A stretch of 64,000 nt of DNA from Lachnospiraceae bacterium UBA935 (lineage in GTDB: Bacteria; Bacillota; Clostridia; Lachnospirales; Lachnospiraceae). Below, in pieces: positions 35,122 through 44,280 of the stretch. The DNA lies in assembly GCA_002293525.1 (NCBI GenBank), contig DBDJ01000068.1, positions 1-64,000 on the forward strand, given 5' to 3'. The notes beneath the pieces were generated by a model that was given only the letters and a program-made list of their open reading frames with translations, made no database searches and was not told where the DNA came from. The translations under genes and the position numbers were made by a program. Each line of letters opens with the position of its first letter. The first letter of the stretch is position 1.

Positions 35122-36173
35122 AGACAAAAGAGATGGTTCATGTAGCATTATATGATTTATTGCATTATCCGAAGCGAAGTGCCGGCTGGCATGTCAAAAG
35201 AGCTGTCAAGCTGCTTACAGGCCGGGCAGCGGAGCCTTTGGATCAGATTAACTGGCCTACCGGCCTGCTGGCCAATGCCTTGATCGTCTTTTATAAAAAT
35301 AACCTGAATTCCGAAGAGTCCTTACTGATTATGAGGGCTCTGCGAAAATACTTTGACCGGTGGATAAACCGCCGTCAAAAACTGCATTATATTGACGATG
35401 TTCTTTGCGGCCTGGCCCTGATCGAATATCAGCAGCTTACCGGAGAGGCGAAGTACCAAGAGGCGCTGGAGAAGATGGTGCAATATCTGTATCACCATGA
35501 AACCGACAAAGAAGGCTCACTGCCCTATCGTCCGTCCCAGCAGAACGGTCATATCTATGCGGACGGCATTGGGATGATATGCCCTTTCCTGTGTAAATAC
35601 GGGATGACATATAATGACCCCAATGCTTTGAACTTGGCAGTAAAGCAGATCCTTAATTTTACGGCCCACGGTATGGATGACCGGAGCGGCCTGCCTTACC
35701 ATGGATATGAATATCTCAGCGGGATAAAACAGGGAATCATCGGCTGGGGACGCGCTGTCGGCTGGCTGATGATGGGGATGGCAGACAGCCTGGTTTACAT
35801 GGATAAGGAATCGGAAGCTTATATTGCCGTCAAACAAGCCTTTCGCCGCCTGGTGGACAAGGTTGAGGCTTATCAGCAAGAGAACGGCCTGTATGCCTGG
35901 CAGCTGAGCGCCAGAGAAGGACCGGCGGATACCTCGGCGACGGCCATGATTCTTTATTCCATTGCCAGAGGGCTGGAACATAATATTCTGATCGGCATCC
36001 ACCGTTCCCGGCTGCTGCGTGGGAAAGAAGCGCTTTTGGCCATGATAAAGGACGGAAAGCTGGATGGCGGCATGGCCGAATGCGGCGGCTTTGGTATTTA
36101 TCCGCAGCAATACGGTGCTTATCCATGGTCATTGGGGCCGGCAATCGCGCTGTTTACCATAGGTGTGGAATGA
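35118..36173 (+). CDS. Glycoside hydrolase family 88/105-like protein
   Basis: 351 aa alpha/alpha-barrel pattern. GH105 landmarks are WPTGLLANAL, YIDDVLCGLALI, YADGIGMICPFL (the Asp fits the catalytic position), GWGRAVGWLMMGMADSL and DTSATAMILYSIARGL. These enzymes hydrate the unsaturated uronic acid left by polysaccharide lyases. No signal peptide is seen, so it would be cytoplasmic. Its place inside a synthesis operon, coupled by GTGA to Wzx, is unusual for a degradative enzyme. GTG 35118 is chosen because GGGAGGG precedes it. Confidence 0.75.
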   Translation: MKTKEMVHVALYDLLHYPKRSAGWHVKRAVKLLTGRAAEPLDQINWPTGLLANALIVFYKNNLNSEESLLIMRALRKYFDRWINRRQKLHYIDDVLCGLALIEYQQLTGEAKYQEALEKMVQYLYHHETDKEGSLPYRPSQQNGHIYADGIGMICPFLCKYGMTYNDPNALNLAVKQILNFTAHGMDDRSGLPYHGYEYLSGIKQGIIGWGRAVGWLMMGMADSLVYMDKESEAYIAVKQAFRRLVDKVEAYQQENGLYAWQLSAREGPADTSATAMILYSIARGLEHNILIGIHRSRLLRGKEALLAMIKDGKLDGGMAECGGFGIYPQQYGAYPWSLGPAIALFTIGVE

Positions 36174-36192
36174 ATGGAATTATAATGAGAAC

Positions 36193-36220
36193 GCTGCAGA
36201 TAGGGAAACACTGCAGATAG
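36193..36220 (+). repeat. 18-bp spaced direct repeat before GT11 start
   Basis: CTGCAGATAG occurs at 36193 and 36211, each followed by a related A-rich stretch (GGAAACA / AAAACCG). It is a short tandem duplication 30 bases before the GT11 ATG. Confidence 0.6.
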
Positions 36221-36249
36221 AAAACCGGATAAGCCGGCGGAAAGGAAAA

Positions 36250-37158
36250 ATGTCGATGGTAATCATACAGGTAGCAGGGGGTTTAGGGAATCAGCTGCAG
36301 CAGTATGCTTTATACCGTAAATATCTGGAACTGGGCCGGGAAGCCCGTCTGGACACGTCGTGGTTCAGCGATCCGAAGACGCAGGAAAGGGTTCTTGCCA
36401 AAAGAGTATTGGAACTGGATTATTTTGACCGGCTGGAATATGTCACCTGCACAGAAGAAGAAAAACGGCAGTTGATCGGCCGGGCCGGGCTATCAGGGAA
36501 GCTCCGCCGGAAGCTGCTGCCATGGAGCGTCCACCGGTTTCAGGAAGAATTGGCTTATCATGCCGAGCTGCTTGATTTTGAGGATATGTACCTGAGCGGT
36601 TACTTTGCCTGTGATTACTATTATGCCGATATTTTCCCCCTCCTCCGCCAAGAAATCCGTTTTCCGCCCGGCACCGAAGCTGCGAATCAGGAGATCGCTG
36701 CGGCGATGCAGAAGACGGAGTCGGTCAGTATCCATGTCCGCCGGGGCGATTATCTGGATCCGGAAAATCAGGAACTGTTCGGGAATATCTGCACGGAAGA
36801 GTATTATGAAGGAGCGATGGCCTATATTACACAGCGGTATCCGCAGGCGCGATTTTATCTGTTTTCCGATGACAGCAGTTATATCCGTCGGCAATATCAA
36901 GGCGAGCAATATACGGTCATCGACTGGAATCAGGGAAAAGACAGCTTTTATGATATGTGGCTGATGAGTAAGTGTAAGCATAATATCTGTGCCAACTCCA
37001 CGTTCAGCTTCTGGGGAGCGAGGCTGAACGGCCATGAAGCCAAGATCATGATCAGGCCGTCCCAGCACAAAAACACCGTGATCTGTGATTCAGATATGCT
37101 GCATCAGCTTTGGCGCGGCTGGACTTTCTTAAATAATAAAGGAGAGGTATTCCGTTGA
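36250..37158 (+). CDS. GT11-family alpha-1,2-fucosyltransferase-like protein
   Basis: 302 aa. AGGLGNQLQQYALY at the N-terminus, SVHVRRGDYLDP near residue 158 (HxRxGD) and CANSTFSFWGARL near 248. ATG 36250 is chosen, with AAAGGA at 36241; the frame is open upstream but without a ribosome binding site. The GDP-fucose-type donor is family knowledge. It ends in a TTGA overlap with the radical SAM gene. Confidence 0.85.
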   Translation: MSMVIIQVAGGLGNQLQQYALYRKYLELGREARLDTSWFSDPKTQERVLAKRVLELDYFDRLEYVTCTEEEKRQLIGRAGLSGKLRRKLLPWSVHRFQEELAYHAELLDFEDMYLSGYFACDYYYADIFPLLRQEIRFPPGTEAANQEIAAAMQKTESVSIHVRRGDYLDPENQELFGNICTEEYYEGAMAYITQRYPQARFYLFSDDSSYIRRQYQGEQYTVIDWNQGKDSFYDMWLMSKCKHNICANSTFSFWGARLNGHEAKIMIRPSQHKNTVICDSDMLHQLWRGWTFLNNKGEVFR

Positions 37159-38156
37159 AAAGAAAAAGAACCCTTTATGGGACCGTGATCGTAACCTACC
37201 GCTGCAACGCACGCTGCAATATGTGCGACTGCTTTAAGGATCCTACCAGACCAGAAGAGGAGATTGCCTTGGATGTCATCCGGAAGCTACCGGAGATGGC
37301 TTTTACCAATATTACCGGCGGAGAACCGTTTGTCCGTCAGGATATCCCGGATATCGTCAGGGAGCTATACAAGAAATCCGACCGCATCGTCATTTCAACC
37401 AACGGCTATTTTACCGACCGGATCATCGCTTTATGCAAGGAGTTTCCCCAAGTAGGGATAAGGATCAGCATTGAAGGCCTGAAAGAGACCAATGATGCGA
37501 TCAGAGGCATACCGGACGGTTTTAACCGGGGCTATCAGACCCTGAAAACCTTGGTGGACATGGGACATCCCGATGTAGGCTTTGGAATGACCGTCCAGGA
37601 TATGAACAGCAAGGATCTGGTGGCTTTATATAAGATATCTGATGAGCTGAAGATGGAATTTGCTACCGCGACGCTGCACAACTCCTTTTATTTCCGTAAG
37701 ACCGATAATAAGATCGAAGATAAGCGTAAGGTGGCGGAAGCCTTTGCGGAACTGATCAATGAATTGTTAAGGAGCAAATCGCCGAAGAAATGGTTTCGGG
37801 CTTATTTTAATCATGGCCTGATCAATTATATCTACGGCAATCAGCGCCTGCTGCCCTGCGACATGTCAACGAACGCCTTTTTCATTGACCCCTTCGCTGA
37901 TGTGATTCCCTGTAACGGCATGGAACAGAAGGCAGTCATGGGGAATCTCGGCGAGCAGGAGTGGGAAGCGCTGTGGCAGTCAAAACAGGCTGAGAAGGTG
38001 CGGGAATGCACCAGAAACTGTGAGCGCAACTGTTGGATGATCGGCAGTGCTTCTCCGGCGATGCATAAATACATCTGGGTTCCGGCCTGGTGGGTGTTTA
38101 AGCATAAGTTCCTGAAGGGCGGGAGATATTCGTTGGCAGAGAATAAGTTTATCTAA
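37155..38156 (+). CDS. Radical SAM protein with SPASM-like C-terminal cysteines
   Basis: 333 aa. CNARCNMC near residue 18 supplies the CxxxCxxC iron-sulfur site for S-adenosylmethionine, followed by NITGGEPFVR. The second half has CDMSTNAFFIDPFADVIPC and a CTRNCERNCW cluster, consistent with an auxiliary iron-sulfur cluster. The reaction cannot be told. In glycan loci such proteins may act on sugars or on a lipid carrier. TTG start with GAGAGG about 7 bases before. Its TAA stop lies in the CTAAGG palindrome. Confidence 0.8.
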   Translation: MKRKRTLYGTVIVTYRCNARCNMCDCFKDPTRPEEEIALDVIRKLPEMAFTNITGGEPFVRQDIPDIVRELYKKSDRIVISTNGYFTDRIIALCKEFPQVGIRISIEGLKETNDAIRGIPDGFNRGYQTLKTLVDMGHPDVGFGMTVQDMNSKDLVALYKISDELKMEFATATLHNSFYFRKTDNKIEDKRKVAEAFAELINELLRSKSPKKWFRAYFNHGLINYIYGNQRLLPCDMSTNAFFIDPFADVIPCNGMEQKAVMGNLGEQEWEALWQSKQAEKVRECTRNCERNCWMIGSASPAMHKYIWVPAWWVFKHKFLKGGRYSLAENKFI

Positions 38157-38187
38157 GGAAACACTGATGCATCAGCGTTTCCCTAAG
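38153..38187. repeat. CTAAGG palindrome, copy 3 (carries stops of both convergent genes)
   Basis: CTAAGGAAACACTGAT-GC-ATCAGCGTTTCCCTAAG forms a stem of about 16 bp with one bulge. The radical SAM gene's TAA (38154-38156) is in the left arm and the leftward KdsB-like gene's TAG (38185-38183) in the right arm. A bidirectional terminator is plausible, helped by T's beyond the right arm. Confidence 0.7.
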
Positions 38188-38911
38188 CTCTTTTTGCGAT
38201 CACATCCCTGACCCGTTCAAGATCTTTGGGGGTATCGACTGCCATGGATTCCGAATCCACGGTTACGGTCAGAACCCTCTTGAAATTCTCCAATAGCCGT
38301 AGTAGCTCTATTTCTTCTGCCTGTTCCAGGTTGCCTGGCTTCGTGATAAGATAAAAATCTAACGCTTCTTTCCGGAAAGCGTAACAGCCGACATTTTTAT
38401 AATACGGAAAGCCGAGCGCTGCTTTTGGAAAGGGAATTGCTGATCGAGACATAAATAATAAATACCCGCTATCGTTGACGGCCATCTTGATGGTAGTCGT
38501 ATTTACGACATCGACCGGTTGCTGAAAGGCTTCCTTTAACATAACCGCATCCGCTTCCGGGTCACTGGCGATTGCTTCAATCAGCTGCCGCTCGTCTTCA
38601 GCCGTGATAAGCGGTTCATCGCCCATGATGATTACATACAGATCGGCAGCGACTTTCTGTGCCACTTCGGCGACACGGTCGGTTCCGGTGGGATGATCAT
38701 CCGAGGTAAGCATGACTCGCATCCCCAGCTCATTGCAGACATTCACTACCCTTTCATCCTCTGTGGCGATGATGACTTCACTATATTCCTTGACTTTTTG
38801 GGCTTCCTGATATACCCACCAGATCATCGGTTTGCCGGCTATGTCAGCCAAGGGCTTCCCCGGAAATCGGGACGACTGGTAGCGGGCCGGTATAACGGCA
38901 ACTATCTTCAT
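38183..38911 (-). CDS. CMP-ulosonate synthetase, KdsB-like
   Basis: 242 aa. IPARYQSSRFPGKPLADIAGKPMI at the start (read in parts), HPTGTDRVAEVA near 73, YVIIMGDEPLI near 93, and IELLRLLEN plus VDTPKDLERV at the end. This is the pattern of 3-deoxy-manno-octulosonate cytidylyltransferase. It activates a 3-deoxy-ulosonic acid with CTP. KdsB normally serves lipopolysaccharide; here it sits with two MptE-like proteins and a GlfT-like transferase, so the product probably feeds a surface glycan. Start overlaps the MptE-like stop by four bases (ATGA). Confidence 0.82.
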   Translation of the reverse strand: MKIVAVIPARYQSSRFPGKPLADIAGKPMIWWVYQEAQKVKEYSEVIIATEDERVVNVCNELGMRVMLTSDDHPTGTDRVAEVAQKVAADLYVIIMGDEPLITAEDERQLIEAIASDPEADAVMLKEAFQQPVDVVNTTTIKMAVNDSGYLLFMSRSAIPFPKAALGFPYYKNVGCYAFRKEALDFYLITKPGNLEQAEEIELLRLLENFKRVLTVTVDSESMAVDTPKDLERVRDVIAKRA

Positions 38912-39717
38912 AATTCCTCCTGTCGGTTATCTTCACTAAGTACCTGTTCTAAGCTTTTTCTGGGGAAAACCTCCAGTGCGCCGCCTCGGGTACTGTTATA
39001 AACCGCTACTTTTTGCTTGTCCAATATCTTTTTCATAATCCGATAGCCTTTTAGTTGTGCTGTAGCATTCTTAACTGCATCATCGTTGGTTTTTTCCTGA
39101 TCGGTGACATTATTGGTAAAATGCTGATTCATATTGGAACAATCTGCTCCTAACAGATAGATTTCTTTAAAGCCCATATATTGGGCAATGGCCATCGTGA
39201 CCGTAGTAACTGTTCCAAAAGCATAGGCCCCTGCTACCATATCCGGAGAATAGCGGAAATATTTAAAATCGCATAAACGATTCCAAGGCGACATAGAAAG
39301 GTATTTGATTTTCAGGCTGTGATCCAGTTTTTTTAGCTTTTTAAGGCTTTTATTAAATATTACCCCTTTCTTTCCAAGAGTACCCACGTCAATTTTATAA
39401 TGGTCCAAAATCTTACTAAGATATGGCGAATCTGTAAAAACATAATAATCTGGCCGCCACTCGGTCTGATCGTATAAAAGGAAAAGGGTATTCAGGCCAA
39501 AGGTGATTTCATCTTTTAATTTTTCCACGTCTTCCCGCCTCAGACTCGGACCGGTTGCTATTATAAAACATCGCCTGCCTTCATACATCCCTTTGAGATG
39601 GGCTATTTGCTTTAGGTTATCACTGAAATGAACCCCTGCCTTTGATCTTATTGTTCCTGTCAGCATAAATAATAAATGATAACGCACATAAAGATACAGG
39701 GCTTTTATTTTATCCAT
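38908..39717 (-). CDS. MptE-like (DUF115) protein, candidate glycan transferase
   Basis: 269 aa. FIIATGPSLRREDVEKLK near residue 51, ITFGLNTLF, and MGFKEIYLLGADCS near 193 identify the MptE-like/DUF115 family. Members with this layout occur in flagellin (Maf) and capsule clusters beside CMP-nonulosonate genes, where they act or are thought to act as transferases. The C-terminal STRGGALEVFPRKSLEQVL resembles the next protein, so the two are paralogues. Neighbouring KdsB-like synthetase suggests a CMP-activated donor. The pterin role of archaeal MptE is unlikely here. Confidence 0.68.
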   Translation of the reverse strand: MDKIKALYLYVRYHLLFMLTGTIRSKAGVHFSDNLKQIAHLKGMYEGRRCFIIATGPSLRREDVEKLKDEITFGLNTLFLLYDQTEWRPDYYVFTDSPYLSKILDHYKIDVGTLGKKGVIFNKSLKKLKKLDHSLKIKYLSMSPWNRLCDFKYFRYSPDMVAGAYAFGTVTTVTMAIAQYMGFKEIYLLGADCSNMNQHFTNNVTDQEKTNDDAVKNATAQLKGYRIMKKILDKQKVAVYNSTRGGALEVFPRKSLEQVLSEDNRQEEL

Positions 39718-39720
39718 GGC

Positions 39721-40506
39721 CTATGCCTCCTTAAAAATCTCATCCAGCTCCACCCTGGGGAAAACCTCTAGCAGACCGCCCCTTGTTGCATTCAATATCT
39801 TTATATTATTTCTTTCAGCATACTCAAAAGCCACCTTAAAGGATTGGATCATTCCCTCGCCTGTCGATTGGTCCCAGTGGTACTGATAATTAACATAATC
39901 AGTCATTTTGCTATGGAGCTTGTCCGGATCAGAGTAATTGCAGTCAACTCCTAACAGATATATCTCAGAGAATCCCATATATGCCGCTATCTGTAAACAT
40001 GCGTATACTACGGAACAGCCGTCGTATATTTTTTTGACAATATTATTACTGAACTTCGTTACTGGGAACAGCTTGGGAAACATATTCCAGAAGAACCGGG
40101 AACAATCCAGAGGAAACTTTTCAATATTATCATGTTCTACATGCATGCGGTTATCGGCAATAAATAAATTATTAACTTCGTAAGTTTTGATTTCTTCCTT
40201 AAGATTATTAAATGTATCTGGATCAATAATGCAATAATAATCAGGCCGCCAATTTATTTTATCAAATAATTTCAGACAGGTATTAACTCCAAAGCTGATT
40301 TCTCCTTGAAGTTTTTCGACATCTTCCACACATAAGCTCGGCCCGGTGCCAACAATAAAACATCGTTTACCGGCATGGATATCTTTATATTTAATCAGAT
40401 GGTGATAGGATTTTTTGTGAAAAAGTCTCCAGATGAAAAAACTGGTTCCTACCGATTTCCATAACATACCATGCAGTATCTTTAATTTGCGTAATAAAAT
40501 TTTCAT
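39721..40506 (-). CDS. MptE-like (DUF115) protein, paralogue
   Basis: 261 aa. FIVGTGPSLCVEDVEKLQ near residue 50, SFGVNTCLKLF, ADNRMHVEHD, and MGFSEIYLLGVDCNY near 182. The end NATRGGLLEVFPRVELDEIF matches its neighbour. Same family and inferred role as the adjacent 38908 gene; two copies may use the same activated sugar on different acceptors. Three bases separate its stop from the start of the downstream paralogue. Confidence 0.68.
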   Translation of the reverse strand: MKILLRKLKILHGMLWKSVGTSFFIWRLFHKKSYHHLIKYKDIHAGKRCFIVGTGPSLCVEDVEKLQGEISFGVNTCLKLFDKINWRPDYYCIIDPDTFNNLKEEIKTYEVNNLFIADNRMHVEHDNIEKFPLDCSRFFWNMFPKLFPVTKFSNNIVKKIYDGCSVVYACLQIAAYMGFSEIYLLGVDCNYSDPDKLHSKMTDYVNYQYHWDQSTGEGMIQSFKVAFEYAERNNIKILNATRGGLLEVFPRVELDEIFKEA

Positions 40507-40513
40507 GATTTTC

Positions 40514-42334
40514 TCACTCTGTTTTATCTTCTTCGGGTACGCTTAATTTGTCTAATCCAAGATATTGTGTCCAAAAAGATAAACCATTAACCTCGTTGAC
40601 TCTTGATTTCCATTCGGCGGTGACTGTTTCATGCCGAGCGGTGGTCTTTAAAATCTGCCTTAGTATTCTTAGACTTTCCATAAATAGAGAATAGCTTTTT
40701 TCTAAATAATATCCCTTTCCAGAGTATTCATCATAGCGGAATATCTTTTTGGCTAGAAAAGTATTGATATGCGGGCTGGAAACAAGTGTCAGTTTTTCAG
40801 TGAATATGGCCGGTAATATCCAATTGATTAAACTTAGTAAAACAGTAGATAAAGAATTTTTACTTAATTTCCCTTTTCCTTTTATAATATCCTTTGGTTT
40901 AAAAGAGGTCTGGCTAATAGGAAGCCATTTTTCAGTATCAAACCTTTTAATGTCTTCTAGAATTATGTCAATATCCTGATTTTTAAAAGCATCAAAACCT
41001 GAGTAAAAATCCTTTACTGCCTTCTGCATTATTTTTATTTCCGTGTATTGATATCTCACGATATTATAGAGGTAAAATATTAATAATTGCTTTTTCGCTT
41101 TATACTTATTAAATCTTTTATTGTGTACGGCATTAAGAATAAGATAATTTCTGGTATCAAAATATGCATTTGTGTTTGAAGTAAAAGCCAAGGCATTATG
41201 ATGCCAGACACAAATACCATTCATCGTAATAATGGGTTTACCGATGCGAACCCCGTACTCCACATCGTCATTATGAATAAAAATCGGCAGCGGTAATTTA
41301 TATTGCCGGATCAATTCTGTCGGAATCACACAAAACCACCAGCCATTCCAGTTAGAAACGGTTTCTCTTTCATTGATAATGACATTTTTAGGTTTTTTCA
41401 AGTTTAAGTATGCATTATTTCTTTTGGAGTTTCTGTTATTCCAGTATCCGCCAGCTTCTAACTGGCAATATGGTTTCTCAATATCAAGAAGTGCTCCGCC
41501 GACTAACATGGTACTAAACTCATCTTTAAGAAACTGTAAGAATACATATAATCGCTTAACAATATCGGGATCATAAATCACGTCATCGTCCATTAGAATC
41601 ACATGAGTAAATTCTTTTTCCGGGCTATTATATACAGCTTCTATCAGGCAACGGGTGAACCCGCCGGCGCCGCCCTTATTTTGATTTTTGTATATATGTA
41701 TTTTTTCGGATTCTATTTCTCCGTCTTCAAGATACTGACCATTGTCCGATATATATATCTCAACATTGTAGTTTACATTATTTGCGCCTTTATCTAATTT
41801 TTTTTGCAGTAATGCGATATTTTGTTTAATCTCTGTTTCTCGTTTATAAGTACATATCCCAATTGCCAGACGTACCCTCGTTAAATCAAATGAGGTATTC
41901 TCATGAATAAATTGAAGAAAATCACTTTCGATGTCAGTATCTTCTATAGCATGGAGCTTTACAAATAGTATGCCGGTTATTTCCTCAGCTATTTCTTTTG
42001 TATCGATTTTGATAAGATACTGCGTTCTGCTTCCATCTATAAATGCTTCACTCAGCATCCTTTCATTGCCATTTTCACATTGGTACATGATATGCAAGTT
42101 AAAAAGACCATCCGAATGGATCATAAGTGCCAGGGTGTCTAGAGTAGTATATTTTTTCCATTTGCCAATTGAAAAGGCGTTAAAATAGGTATTTGTAAGC
42201 AGATACCCGCTCTTTGCCAGCTTTATCCCGGAATCGGCATATTGAAAGCCTTCACCCCGGTAATATAAATCTAGCTCCGTACAAATACCCTTTTCCGGAA
42301 ACATAAGATTTTGTATTATTTCAAAACTTTGCAT
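40514..42334 (-). CDS. GlfT2-like galactofuranosyltransferase (GT2)
   Basis: 606 aa. An N-terminal beta-rich domain of about 150 residues precedes the GT-A core with LAIGICTYKRE, KNQNKGGAGGFTRCL, VILMDDDV (the metal DDD), NGWWFCVIP and IFIHNDDVEYGVRIG. A helical C-terminus follows. This order matches GlfT2-type enzymes adding galactofuranose from UDP-Galf. No UDP-galactopyranose mutase is in the window. AAAGGA lies upstream. It lies eight bases upstream (in transcription) of the MptE-like pair. Confidence 0.8.
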   Translation of the reverse strand: MQSFEIIQNLMFPEKGICTELDLYYRGEGFQYADSGIKLAKSGYLLTNTYFNAFSIGKWKKYTTLDTLALMIHSDGLFNLHIMYQCENGNERMLSEAFIDGSRTQYLIKIDTKEIAEEITGILFVKLHAIEDTDIESDFLQFIHENTSFDLTRVRLAIGICTYKRETEIKQNIALLQKKLDKGANNVNYNVEIYISDNGQYLEDGEIESEKIHIYKNQNKGGAGGFTRCLIEAVYNSPEKEFTHVILMDDDVIYDPDIVKRLYVFLQFLKDEFSTMLVGGALLDIEKPYCQLEAGGYWNNRNSKRNNAYLNLKKPKNVIINERETVSNWNGWWFCVIPTELIRQYKLPLPIFIHNDDVEYGVRIGKPIITMNGICVWHHNALAFTSNTNAYFDTRNYLILNAVHNKRFNKYKAKKQLLIFYLYNIVRYQYTEIKIMQKAVKDFYSGFDAFKNQDIDIILEDIKRFDTEKWLPISQTSFKPKDIIKGKGKLSKNSLSTVLLSLINWILPAIFTEKLTLVSSPHINTFLAKKIFRYDEYSGKGYYLEKSYSLFMESLRILRQILKTTARHETVTAEWKSRVNEVNGLSFWTQYLGLDKLSVPEEDKTE

Positions 42335-42453
42335 TTATATATTCCTTTGAAAGAGTATTTTTATAATGCCAGATTATTATGTTATCATCGGTAATATATT
42401 ATTTCTTGAATTACTGTAAATTTTTGAATAAAATATATATTATAATGATGGAT

Positions 42454-42957
42454 CTAGTAGATTTCTGATTTTTCCTTATAAAAGCTTTCAAATGTTTCTT
42501 CTTTCATTAAGAGTCTCCGCGTGTGCTCAGGAGACAAATAATATTTTTGAGAAGATAGTTTAATGTCATTTCCTTCTTGTATGGCAACTGTCATTTTAAT
42601 CGCCTCATTAATATGATATCCAGGAAGGTTTATGACTGCATAAAGAGAAACCGTTTCATCGGTTTCGGTAATTTCAGCTTCATAATACCTTTCAAATTTT
42701 TCGTTATTTTGTTTATAGATAACAATATAGATCTTGTCAATGTTACGAATATCTGTATGAACCGAGCCGGAGAGCAATAGTCTATCGTTAATAAAAATAT
42801 CCGACACCTCAAATAAAATATCATCAGTCAGCATGATCTCATCGTTAATTTCAATGTATTTTCCAGTCAGGATCCTGTTAGCAGCCAGTGCTAATACAAT
42901 CACGGAAATGTAAATGCTTATCAATATTAAAAAGTATTTTACTGAAGTTCTGAACAT
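42454..42957 (-). CDS. Single-pass membrane protein, unknown function
   Basis: 167 aa. One helix at residues 8-27 (LILISIYISVIVLALAANRI-like) followed by an extracytoplasmic beta-rich domain (LLLSGSVHTDIRNIDKIYIVI, VSLYAVINLPGYHINEAI), resembling a small beta-sandwich. ATG 42957 is taken because AAGGAG sits 4 bases before it. Upstream in-frame starts overlap the DUF2142 remnant. Function unknown; it may belong to the decayed flippase/DUF2142 operon. Confidence 0.55.
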   Translation of the reverse strand: MFRTSVKYFLILISIYISVIVLALAANRILTGKYIEINDEIMLTDDILFEVSDIFINDRLLLSGSVHTDIRNIDKIYIVIYKQNNEKFERYYEAEITETDETVSLYAVINLPGYHINEAIKMTVAIQEGNDIKLSSQKYYLSPEHTRRLLMKEETFESFYKEKSEIY

Positions 42958-42998
42958 ATTGCTCCTTATTTTATTCGCCATCTTTCCATTTTGATATT

Positions 42999-44280
42999 TT
43001 ATTTGATATTTATCAAAAAGCTGTATATAAATATTTGATGCCAAAAGGCAAAAAATCCCAACCACTTGTACTTATTAACCGTAATTAACTTTAGATTTTT
43101 GAGCGGCAGGGCAATGATCAGCAAAGCCAAACCAGGTAAAAAATATCGCCCCTGCATGCCAAAAATATAAGCTTGCGATAATCTTGTGTAAGAAAATAAG
43201 AAACAAGCACTTAGGAACAGACACATCATAATAAAAATGGCAAGCAGCTTTTTCTTTTGTAAATTGGTTAAGATATTATGTTCCCTGGTGATGAGCATCC
43301 CCCAGATGACCAGAATGAAAAATCCGACAGCTAACCAATTGGGCATTACGATATATCCTTGAGTAAAAAACGAACTAAAGAGCATGCCTAGCCAGATTCT
43401 TGATTGGCTAAAAATAGTATTTGCCGCCAACGGAACTATTTCGATAGGATGGCTGATTATGTAGCCTAAAGAATAGCCGAGTCCCCCTCGGGCTAATTGA
43501 TTGCCATTCATAATCTGATATATCACATCAAATTTATTTGAAAAAACGGCAATAATTATTATAATTACCAATATTGTAATAGGTATGATCACTTTTTTGT
43601 ATTTTAATATACCGTTGGTAATTTGCTTTCGATTCATCAGGATAACAGGCAGAAAGCAAAGTGGAATATATATACCATATTTTATCATTACTATAAAAAA
43701 GCATGAAATAAAGTAGATCATTCCCTCACATATCATTTTTTTCTTGTTATTGTCTTTTATGAGTGTCCATTTTAGAGATAAAGAAATGATAACAGCACCG
43801 GCCGCAATCAATAAGGGATCTTCGGAATAGGTGCTTGCTTGCAGGAGTGTGATCGGTAACAGTAAGATAGCCATTAAACATTCTTTTCCGACCGGCATTT
43901 TGTTGACGGCATAATATGCTCCCAGACAAAATACCAGCAATTGTATCAGTCTGCCCATAATAAAGAGATAAATAGGTTCCAATCCTATCATTAGGCCCAA
44001 GGAAAGCCCCAAGGCCGTGGGCAGATGTGAAAGCCAATAATTATTTGTTATCACGTAGCTTGGAGTTGTTAAAAAAGTAGTATCTCGCATATTGTGATCT
44101 ATAAAAAACCCATCAGTATAAATATATTTGCCGTATAAAGTTTGGTCAAATCCATTTTCATGACCAGTTGGTCTTATACGCTCTAAATTATTATCAGCCT
44201 CTCTGATATAAATATCATAGACTGCTGCGTCGATGTTTTGGAACCTGTTGACCAATACATAAGAATTGTAGAAATGGCGT
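42999..44280 (-). pseudogene. DUF2142-type membrane protein, 5' end lost
   Basis: About 425 residues of polytopic sequence (10 or more helices) with TYSEDPLLIAAGAVII and MQGRYFLPGLALLII, features of DUF2142 proteins (GT-C-like). The reading starts abruptly in a soluble loop (RHFYNSYVLVNRFQNID) with no N-terminal helix or start signal; a TTG/GTG at 44255 would be the first codon. Upstream of about 44280 the sequence is that of a flippase in another frame. A deletion has removed the gene's beginning. Confidence 0.65.

Noticed and set aside
38908..40506. Assigning the MptE-like pair to pterin biosynthesis
   Set aside because: Family name derives from archaeal 6-hydroxymethylpterin diphosphokinase; context here is purely glycan, with a CMP-ulosonate synthetase coupled to them.
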